The notes under the pieces: model-generated
What the model saw: the letters and a program-made list of their open reading frames with translations, nothing else
Told to the model about the DNA's origin: nothing
Database searches by the model: none
Origin: Synergistaceae bacterium
GTDB taxonomy: Bacteria > Synergistota > Synergistia > Synergistales > Aminobacteriaceae
Direction of reading: 5' to 3'
NCBI GenBank assembly: GCA_017446645.1
Contig: JAFSQO010000293.1
Location: 1 to 8,563 of the forward strand
DNA length: 8,563 nucleotides
Shown: positions 1 to 6,017 of the stretch, piece after piece
Layout of the letters: each line of letters starts with the position of its first letter
How positions within the stretch are numbered: position 1 is the stretch's first letter
Program-made: the position numbers and the translations under genes

Positions 1-175
1 AATTGTTCTTGTACCAAATTAGAGTTGCCGTTTTTATCTGCTGCATATTGCTTATTATGACATTTGCATCTGCTGTTGTAACGATTCCGATAGTTGACAA
101 GGCAATTCCTGCACCAAGAATAGCAATTACTGTAATAACAATTAATAATTCCAGAAGTGTAAAACCTTTACGCAT
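1..175 (-). CDS. Type IV pilin / pseudopilin-like protein, N-terminal part (cut by window edge)
   Basis: Only the first 58 codons are in the window; the gene runs off the left edge. The frame begins MRKGFTLLELLIV, a textbook class III signal: a four-residue leader ending in Gly4, then Phe5 as the first mature residue and Glu9 at mature position +5, followed by a hydrophobic helix of about 20 residues. Prepilin peptidase would cut after Gly4 and methylate Phe5, and the helix would pack into a pilus or pseudopilus fibre. The start is supported by a GAGGTG Shine-Dalgarno at 182-187, six bases upstream of the ATG. That site lies two bases past the stop of the preceding pilin gene, so the two are probably co-transcribed. 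Past the helix, residues 42-58 (N-x3-IK-x-AT-x2-WY-x-NN) match the neighbouring pilin, suggesting paralogy. Major pilin, minor pilin or secretion pseudopilin cannot be decided from this fragment. Confidence 0.88.
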   Translation of the reverse strand, partial: MRKGFTLLELLIVITVIAILGAGIALSTIGIVTTADANVIISNMQQIKTATLIWYKNN

Positions 176-189
176 TATATTCACCTCAA

Positions 190-792
190 CTAGAATACTC
201 TCATCCAGACGGCAGTATCTTGATTATTTACAGTATTTTGATGAGCATCCGGAGTTCCTAAGAATACGCCTGATGTTGTCATTCGCCCTCTGATTTTCTC
301 CCTGACATATTCTTCGCTTTTTGTGAAACGATAGCCTACAAACCAAGCATTTCTATGATACTCAATTACGCTATTATTATTCTTGACTGTACCGCCATCG
401 CATATCCCGTAATAGCCTTCAACAAGATTAGTACTTTGATTGCCTAATTCTGAATCATATGTAGTATTGCTGGCGAGCTGAATCCCCGCACCTCCTGTGG
501 CACTGAGATAGCTGCTTATGTGAAGCTTGTCGTCTTTCCATTCCTGAATTGGCTTCTCTACTCCGTCAATTTTTACTCTTCCGTCAGGCTGTACTTTCTC
601 GCGGTTATTGATATACCATTGAACAGTGGCCTTCTTTAGCGTCTCAAGATTTGCGATAATAGCTGCTGCACGGGCTGTTGCTATAGCTTCTGAGCTTGAC
701 ATGAATATCATAGCTGCCAAAACGCCTGTTATAACAATAACGATTAACATACTGATTAATGTAAAGCCTCTGCGTCTGGAAAATAATTGCAT
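190..792 (-). CDS. Prepilin-type minor pilin-like protein lacking the +5 glutamate
   Basis: This 200-residue protein starts MQLFSRRRGFTLISMLIV. The basic leader ends at Gly9, Phe10 is the predicted first mature residue, and a hydrophobic helix covers about residues 10-31. This is a prepilin peptidase substrate that would be inserted in the inner membrane and assembled into a type IV pilus or related fibre. Mature position +5, normally Glu, is Ser14; in known systems loss of Glu5 is typical of tip minor pilins such as GspK/PilX-type proteins. The globular part (about 45-200) contains one Cys and ends AVWMRVF; I do not recognise a specific family. The frame stays open to an ATG at 867, but that start lies in the upstream terminator stem. 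The ATG at 792 has a GGGAGGG Shine-Dalgarno at the right spacing and gives a normal short leader, so it is preferred. The second pilin gene follows after 14 bases. Confidence 0.87.
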   Translation of the reverse strand: MQLFSRRRGFTLISMLIVIVITGVLAAMIFMSSSEAIATARAAAIIANLETLKKATVQWYINNREKVQPDGRVKIDGVEKPIQEWKDDKLHISSYLSATGGAGIQLASNTTYDSELGNQSTNLVEGYYGICDGGTVKNNNSVIEYHRNAWFVGYRFTKSEEYVREKIRGRMTTSGVFLGTPDAHQNTVNNQDTAVWMRVF

Positions 793-798
793 TTTATG

Positions 799-806
799 AC
801 CCTCCC
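799..806 (-). promoter_or_regulatory. Shine-Dalgarno site that fixes the pilin start
   Basis: On the minus strand the sequence GGGAGGGT ends seven bases before the ATG at 792, with about eight bases from the GGAGG core. It lies inside the longer open frame that starts at 867, which argues that translation begins at 792. The resulting leader (nine residues to the Gly-Phe cleavage site) is of normal length, while the longer version would have 34 residues before the cut. Confidence 0.8.
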
Positions 807-811
807 TTTTT

Positions 812-841
812 GTAACTTTTGTAACTTTATGTAACAGTAAC
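812..841 (-). repeat. Cluster of four GTTAC repeats in the pilin leader
   Basis: On the minus strand the pentamer GTTAC occurs four times (plus-strand GTAAC at 812-816, 821-825, 831-835 and 837-841), with start-to-start spacings of 9, 10 and 6 bases. The cluster fills the short gap between the terminator T-tract and the Shine-Dalgarno site of the pilin gene. It could be an operator, an RNA-binding site or chance in AT-rich sequence. The sequence alone does not tell. Confidence 0.45.
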
Positions 842-872
842 AAAAAACCGGGCATTAAAGCTAACACCCGGT
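842..872 (-). terminator. Rho-independent terminator after the PFOR gene
   Basis: Read on the minus strand, ACCGGG (872-867) pairs with CCCGGT (852-847). The stem continues inward through two G-T wobbles and three A-T pairs to a GCTT loop, giving about 11 bp in all. It is followed directly by a run of T residues (847-842). It lies 18 bases past the PFOR stop codon and ends transcription of that gene, fully or partly, before the pilin pair. There is no matching U-tract for the plus strand, so it looks one-directional. Confidence 0.88.
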
Positions 873-889
873 GTAAATACGCTAATAAA

Positions 890-3800
890 CTACTTTGCTG
901 CTACAGGCTGTGCTCCCATTTCTGCGAGTGCCTTGTAGGTCTCGTAGCGTTCTCTTGCCTCTGCTGCGTTCCTGTCGAATAACTCATCAGCAATTGCGGG
1001 GAAGCCCCTCTTGAGTGATGAGTACCTGACTTCACCGAGCAGGAATTCCTTGTAGTCCTTCACGAATGCCGCTTCATCATCAAAGAGTTTCGGTGCCTTG
1101 CTGTCAAGGGTAAACGGGTTCTTGCCTGCCTCGACATCAGGGTTGTACCTGTAGAGGTGCCAGTAGCCCTTCTCGACTGCGAGCTTCGTGCGCTCCTGGG
1201 TCTTGCCCATGCCTGCCCTAATGCCATGATTAATGCAAGGTGCGTAGGCGATGATTAATGACGGGCCTTTGTGGGCTTCTGCTTCCTTGAGGGCCTTCAT
1301 TAACTGGTTCTTGTCTGCTCCCATGCCGACCTGAGCAACGTAGACTGTGCCGTAGGTCATTGCCATGCGTCCGAGATCCTTTTTGCGGGTTCTCTTGCCT
1401 GACGCTGCGAACTGGGCAATGGCTGCTGTAGGTGTTGACTTCGATGACTGACCGCCGGTGTTCGAGTAGACTTCCGTATCGAGAACGAGAACGTTTACGT
1501 CCTGTCCGCTTCCGAGAACGTGATCAAGTCCGCCGTAGCCAATGTCATAGCCCCAGCCGTCTCCTCCGATTATCCAGACAGATTTCTTGACCAGATAATC
1601 TTTATACTCGCAGAGTGTGCAGATTTCTTTCTTGGCCTCTTCGCTGAAGTCGTCGAATGATTTTCCGCACTCATTGCAACCGCAGTCACAGCACAGTTTG
1701 TCTATACACTCCTCAACTTTTGCTGCTGCAGCAACGCTTGCTTCGCCGTCCTCGTGAGCATCGAGCCAGCCCTGAAGAGCTTCTTTGAACTGAGCGGGAA
1801 CTTCTTCCATCTTGAGTAAATTCTCTGCTGCTGTCGTTAAGTAGTTGACCATGACGTTAAGCGATAACTTCATGCCCATTCCGTACTCAGCTGCGTCTTC
1901 AAATAATGAGTTGCCCCATGCCGGTCCGTGTCCGTTTGCGTCAACAGTGTAAGGCATTGAAGGTGCAGAACCGCCCCAAATTGACGAACAGCCCGTTGCG
2001 TTTGCTACGATCATTCTTGAGCCGAATAACTGGGTGATTAACTTCGCGTAAGGAGTCTCTCCGCAGCCTGCACAAGCTCCGCTGAACTCGAATAAAGGTC
2101 TCTGGAACTGTGAGCCTTTGACTGTGAACTTGTCTCCAGCGTTGTCTTTGTCTGCAACGTTCTCAAATGCAAATGTCCATCTGTCAATCTCTGCTGTCTG
2201 AGTCGCGCTCGGCTTCATCTCAAGTGCCTTAACCGGGCAAATATCAGCGCAGTTTCCGCAACCTAAGCAGTCAAGGACATCAACCTGCATCTTGTACTTG
2301 TAATCTGACGGTTTCGGCTTGGTGTCAACAGCTCCGAAGCCTTCAGGTGCGATTGCCTGCTCTTCTGAATTAAGCAAGAACGGTCTGATTGCTGCGTGAG
2401 GACATACCATAGAGCACTGGTTGCACTGGATACACTTTGCGCCGTTCCATTCGGGTACGTTGACAGCGACTCCGCGCTTCTCGTATTTGCTTGTACCTGC
2501 TGGGAAGTGTCCGTCTTCATAGCCGTCAACAAACGCGCTTGAAGGTAATGTGTTGCCCTTCTGGCCGTTAATCGTGTCGACCTGGTAGCTGATGAACTCA
2601 GGAATCTCGCTGGGAAGTCCGGGCCTCTTGTGAGCCTTGTCTTCTGCTGTCTTCCATGCTTCAGGGATCTGAATTTCTTTCAGTCCTGCGAGTCCTGCGT
2701 CAACTGCTGCGTAGTTCATCTTTACGATGTCTTCGCCCTTTGCTCCGTAAGACTTTACGATAGCTTCCTTCATGTATTTCACTGCGTCATCAATATTGAT
2801 AACTTCAGCGAGTTTGAAGAATGCTGACTGCATAATCGTGTTCGTTCTTGAGCCGAGTCCGATCTTCTGGGCTTCGTCAACTGCGTTAATGATGTAGAAC
2901 TTGCAACCAAGATTTGCGAGCTTTCTCTTGAGGCTTGCTGGTAAATGCTCCTCAAGGGCTTCCATTGTTGTCCACTGGGTGTTAAGCAGGAACGTTCCGC
3001 CCTGTTTCATGCCCTGAAGTAAGTCATACTGGTTTACGTACTCCTGTTTGTGGCAGGCGATGAAGTCTGCGTTGTCAATGAGATACGTTGACTTAATGGG
3101 CGATTTGCCGAAACGTAAATGCGACATTGTGATACCGCCGGACTTCTTTGAGTCATAGTCAAAATAGCCCTGAGCATACATATCTGTGTGGTCGCCGATG
3201 ATCTTGATGCTGTTCTTGTTTGCTCCGACTGTTCCGTCTGAACCGAGTCCCCAGAACTTGCAGCAAACTGTGCCTTCTGCAGCTGCGTTGATGTGCTCGT
3301 CAGGAATTAATGAAGAGTCATTAACGTCATCGATGATTCCGAGTGTGAAGTTGTTGCGAGGCTCGAATAACTTGAGGTTGTCAAAGCATACTTTCAGGTC
3401 GCTCGGTGTAGTATCCTTTGAGCCGAGTCCGTAACGTCCGCCGACGATCTTGGGTGCCTTGCGGTTTCCTACGAAGAGTGAGCATACATCTTCATATAAC
3501 GGTCCGCCGAGTGCTCCGACTTCTTTTACTCTGTCAAGGACTGCGATCGCCTTAACTGTTGCCGGTAATGCCCTGAAGAAATATTTCGGTGAGAACGGTC
3601 TGTAAAGGTGGACTTCGATAACTCCGACTTTCTCACCCTTTGCGTTGAGATAGTCAACAGTCTCTTCGATTGCCTGACAGACTGAACCCATTGCTACGAT
3701 TACGCGTTCTGCGTCAGGTGCGCCGTAATAGCTGAACGGATGATATTCACGTCCGCAAATTCCCTTAATGTCTGCCATGTACTTGGCTACGATGTCAGGT

Positions 3801-4522
3801 ACTGCATCATAGAACGGCTGTGATGCTTCTTTTGCCTGGAAGAAAATATCGGGGTTCTGAGCAGTTCCCTTTGTGTAAGGCTTCTCCGGGCGCATTGAAC
3901 GATCTCTGAAGGCTGCGATTGCATCATAATCAACCAGCTTGGCCAGGTCTGCATAATCAAATGCATCTACTTTCTGAATTTCGTGTGAAGTTCTGAAACC
4001 GTCAAAGAAATTCAAAACCGGTACGCTTGATTTAATTGCTGAAAGGTGAGCTACTGCTGCCATGTCGTGGGCTTCCTGAACTGAACCGCCTGCTAACATC
4101 GTGAAGCCGCACATTCTCGTTGACATAACGTCAGAGTGGTCTCCGAAAATCGAGAGAGCGTGCATTGCGATAGCTCTTGCAGTTACATGGAAGACTCCGG
4201 GAAGTAATTCGCCTGCGATCTTGTACATGTTGGGGATCATGAGTAATAATCCCTGTGAAGCTGTATAAGTGCTTGCGAGTGCTCCTGCTGAGAGTGCTCC
4301 GTGACATGCACCTGCTGCTCCTGCCTCGGACTGCATTTCGGTTACTTTTACAGTGTGTCCGAAAATGTTTTTGCGTCCGTGTGCTGCCCATTCGTCAATA
4401 TGCTCCGGCATGGGTGAGCTGGGTGTGATCGGGTAAATCGTGGCCATTTCTGAGAAAGCATATGCTACGTGAGCGACTGCCTCATTACCGTCCATAGTTT
4501 TCCAGTTACGTTTGAATGCCAT
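890..4522 (-). CDS. nifJ: Pyruvate:ferredoxin (flavodoxin) oxidoreductase, single-chain
   Basis: This cytoplasmic enzyme oxidises pyruvate with CoA to acetyl-CoA and CO2, passing electrons to ferredoxin or flavodoxin. The 1210 residues match the usual homodimeric length and domain order. The N-terminal pyruvate-binding domain has YPITPSSPM at 30-38. The transketolase C-terminal-like domain is at about 260-410, and the gamma/EKR domain at about 415-640. A 2x[4Fe-4S] ferredoxin domain has Cys 697/700/703/707 and 752/755/758/762. The C-terminal thiamine diphosphate domain has GDG at 987-989 and Asn1021 in EVYSNTGG. The proximal cluster ligands are Cys817, Cys820, Cys845 and Cys1096. All expected cofactor residues are present, so it should be active. 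Unusual is a Cys-rich stretch at 939-971 just before the thiamine domain. The ATG at 4549 is possible, but the strong Shine-Dalgarno at 4532-4540 lies downstream of it and selects 4522 (MAFKRNWKTMDGN), which also matches the family N-terminus. The gene ends in its own terminator. Confidence 0.97.
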   Translation of the reverse strand: MAFKRNWKTMDGNEAVAHVAYAFSEMATIYPITPSSPMPEHIDEWAAHGRKNIFGHTVKVTEMQSEAGAAGACHGALSAGALASTYTASQGLLLMIPNMYKIAGELLPGVFHVTARAIAMHALSIFGDHSDVMSTRMCGFTMLAGGSVQEAHDMAAVAHLSAIKSSVPVLNFFDGFRTSHEIQKVDAFDYADLAKLVDYDAIAAFRDRSMRPEKPYTKGTAQNPDIFFQAKEASQPFYDAVPDIVAKYMADIKGICGREYHPFSYYGAPDAERVIVAMGSVCQAIEETVDYLNAKGEKVGVIEVHLYRPFSPKYFFRALPATVKAIAVLDRVKEVGALGGPLYEDVCSLFVGNRKAPKIVGGRYGLGSKDTTPSDLKVCFDNLKLFEPRNNFTLGIIDDVNDSSLIPDEHINAAAEGTVCCKFWGLGSDGTVGANKNSIKIIGDHTDMYAQGYFDYDSKKSGGITMSHLRFGKSPIKSTYLIDNADFIACHKQEYVNQYDLLQGMKQGGTFLLNTQWTTMEALEEHLPASLKRKLANLGCKFYIINAVDEAQKIGLGSRTNTIMQSAFFKLAEVINIDDAVKYMKEAIVKSYGAKGEDIVKMNYAAVDAGLAGLKEIQIPEAWKTAEDKAHKRPGLPSEIPEFISYQVDTINGQKGNTLPSSAFVDGYEDGHFPAGTSKYEKRGVAVNVPEWNGAKCIQCNQCSMVCPHAAIRPFLLNSEEQAIAPEGFGAVDTKPKPSDYKYKMQVDVLDCLGCGNCADICPVKALEMKPSATQTAEIDRWTFAFENVADKDNAGDKFTVKGSQFQRPLFEFSGACAGCGETPYAKLITQLFGSRMIVANATGCSSIWGGSAPSMPYTVDANGHGPAWGNSLFEDAAEYGMGMKLSLNVMVNYLTTAAENLLKMEEVPAQFKEALQGWLDAHEDGEASVAAAAKVEECIDKLCCDCGCNECGKSFDDFSEEAKKEICTLCEYKDYLVKKSVWIIGGDGWGYDIGYGGLDHVLGSGQDVNVLVLDTEVYSNTGGQSSKSTPTAAIAQFAASGKRTRKKDLGRMAMTYGTVYVAQVGMGADKNQLMKALKEAEAHKGPSLIIAYAPCINHGIRAGMGKTQERTKLAVEKGYWHLYRYNPDVEAGKNPFTLDSKAPKLFDDEAAFVKDYKEFLLGEVRYSSLKRGFPAIADELFDRNAAEARERYETYKALAEMGAQPVAAK

Positions 4523-4531
4523 AAAGTAAAA

Positions 4532-4540
4532 CCCCTCCTC
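4532..4540 (-). promoter_or_regulatory. Shine-Dalgarno site that fixes the PFOR start
   Basis: The minus strand reads GAGGAGGGG, ending nine bases before the ATG at 4522. It is one of the strongest ribosome-binding sequences in the window, as expected for an abundant catabolic enzyme. It lies inside the extension that would start at 4549, so the shorter protein is the likely product. Confidence 0.85.
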
Positions 4541-4576
4541 TGGATTCATAAAAAATAAATAAGTTGTGAAAATTCT

Positions 4577-4605
4577 TATATACGATAGAGATTATTCTAC
4601 TACAA
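4577..4605 (-). promoter_or_regulatory. Possible sigma-70-type promoter for the PFOR gene
   Basis: On the minus strand TTGTAG (4605-4600) and TATATA (4582-4577) are separated by exactly 17 bases. They match the -35 consensus at 3 of 6 positions and the -10 consensus at 4 of 6. Transcription would begin near 4570, leaving a leader of roughly 50 bases before the ATG. An overlapping TATAAG gives a better -10 match but 19-base spacing. The region is AT-rich, so chance matches are likely. Confidence 0.4.
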
Positions 4606-4652
4606 AAACTGAATAATAATAAAATTTTTTAACAGGGAGACTCAATATAATT

Positions 4653-5342
4653 ATGCTCAAAAAATTTTTGCCGTTTCTTGTTGTGTTGCTCGTTTCATTT
4701 TTTGCATCATGCTCATTTGCTGAGACTTATTACGTGATAAACTCGCATTCAAAGTCTACTTATGAAGCTCCCGGCTCTCTTTCGTGGGCAGTAAGCAACG
4801 TCAATGCCCTGGGAGGCGAAGGACACATCATAGAATTTGAAGAAGGCGTGAAATCAATCACTCTCACAAAAGAACTTACGATTAATGCAGGTGTTACGAT
4901 TAACGGTGATGGAGTCTGCATAACTGGTGCAGGGAATTCAAGATTATTCAATGTAACGAAAGGCAAGGTTGAATTCAACCAGATAACTTTCACAAAAGGC
5001 TATGCAATCGAGAATAACGGCGGAGCAGTCAATATTGAAGGCCCTGAAGCTTCGGCTGAGTTCACTAACTGCACATTCTACGAGAACACAGCGGACAATT
5101 TCGGCGGAGCAGTCTGTGTTACGAACGGCAGCGACAAGAATGTTACAGTCTTCACAAATTGCAGAATATCAGACAATGACGCGTTAAACGGCGGAGGAGT
5201 GGCTGTCATCAAGGGAGACGCAAAAATTTTCGCGAGCATCATAACGGGTAACTCTGATAAAGAACTCTACACCGGCGAAAAGGCAACCCTGACAAACAGC
5301 AATAATATTTTCAATGATTATGAAGTCAGCTACAAGAAGTAA
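4653..5342 (+). CDS. Exported beta-helix protein, short paralogue without C-terminal anchor
   Basis: This protein has 229 residues. It has a Sec-type signal peptide (KK near the N-terminus, hydrophobic core 5-19) with a likely signal peptidase I cut after SFA at residue 23. A Cys20 preceded by FAS could be a weak lipobox, so a lipoprotein is the alternative. The rest resembles a right-handed parallel beta-helix. Around 41-90 is a CSLREA-like entry segment (GSLSWAV, then HIIEF and SITL). Turns with NNGGAV, NFGGAV and NGGGVAV, each preceded or followed by F-x-N-C/x-F-type strands, are similar to Pmp-like surface repeats. No catalytic residues are recognisable, so adhesin or surface-structure roles are guesses. 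Residues 41-224 align without gaps to the next gene, after which this protein simply ends (VSYKK). GGGAG at 4635-4639 is a plausible but distant ribosome site (13 bases). The next gene starts 15 bases after the stop. Confidence 0.85.
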   Translation: MLKKFLPFLVVLLVSFFASCSFAETYYVINSHSKSTYEAPGSLSWAVSNVNALGGEGHIIEFEEGVKSITLTKELTINAGVTINGDGVCITGAGNSRLFNVTKGKVEFNQITFTKGYAIENNGGAVNIEGPEASAEFTNCTFYENTADNFGGAVCVTNGSDKNVTVFTNCRISDNDALNGGGVAVIKGDAKIFASIITGNSDKELYTGEKATLTNSNNIFNDYEVSYKK

Positions 5343-6017
5343 AAAGGAGAAGTAAATATGCTCAAAAAAGTTTTACCGGTTATTATTGCTCTGATAGTTC
5401 TGCTTAATGCTCAACAATCAGACTCAGCAAGTTACAGCGTTACGACATCTTTACTTGAAGGTCAAGGCTCACTCTCATGGGCAATAAACAGTATTAACAC
5501 ACTCGGAGGAGACGGCCATATCATAGAATTTGACGATAAAGTGAAGTCAATCACCCTCGAAAAGGAACTCACGATTAATGCAGGAGTCATCATCGAAGGC
5601 AATGGGGTCTGCATTAAAGGCTCAGGGAACTCAAGGCTATTCACAATCACGAGCGGCAAAGTATTCTTCAACGAAATGACCTTCACTAAAGGCTATGCAA
5701 TCGAAAATAATGGCGGTGCTGTCAACATTGAAGGCTCGGACGCTTCAGCAGAGTTCACTAACTGCACGTTCTGCGATAATTCAGCAGACAACTTCGGCGG
5801 AGCTGTATGCGTCACCAACGGCAGCGAAAAGGACTTCACGGTCTTTACTCACTGCACAATAACGGGCAATGACGCGGCTAACGGCGGGGGAATTGCAATC
5901 ATCAAGGGAGACTCTAAAATCTTCGCAAGTATCATAACAGGCAACACTGACAACGAGATTTACGCGGGTGAAAGGGCAACCCTCGCAGGCAGCAGCAACA
6001 TTCTCGGCGATTATGAA
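4773..6017 (+). repeat. Tandem duplication of the beta-helix coding region
   Basis: The 552-base segments 4773-5324 and 5466-6017 are direct, gap-free homologues in the same reading frame. By hand count 137 of 184 encoded residues are identical. Silent differences are also frequent, so the duplication is not very recent. Identical blocks include TFTKGYAIENNGGAVNIEG and ADNFGGAVCVTNGS. The short N-terminal starts (MLKK followed by LP) also match, so whole gene starts were duplicated. Confidence 0.9.

Noticed and set aside
3..293. Plus-strand open frame of 96 codons
   Set aside because: It lies antisense to two well-supported pilin genes with clear prepilin signals and ribosome sites, and its product has no recognisable features.
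793..867. N-terminal extension of the minor pilin to an ATG at 867
   Set aside because: The start lies in the PFOR terminator stem, and the extension contains the strong Shine-Dalgarno that serves the ATG at 792.
2263..4391. Several open frames overlapping the PFOR gene on both strands (2263-2532, 2630-2827, 3186-3434, 4131-4391)
   Set aside because: All are shadows of a continuous 1210-codon gene whose domains are intact. None has a ribosome site or a recognisable product.
4523..4549. Nine-residue N-terminal extension of PFOR
   Set aside because: The GAGGAGGGG ribosome site lies within it, and the PFOR family N-terminus begins at about the ATG at 4522.
4611..4630. AT-rich run as a plus-strand promoter for the beta-helix genes
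   Set aside because: Several TAATAA-like words occur, but none has a convincing -35 partner at 16-18 bases, so no promoter is called.
4653..5342. Short beta-helix gene as a pseudogene fragment of the longer one
   Set aside because: It has its own start, signal peptide and stop at a domain boundary, with no internal frameshift, and the following gene has a separate ribosome site.
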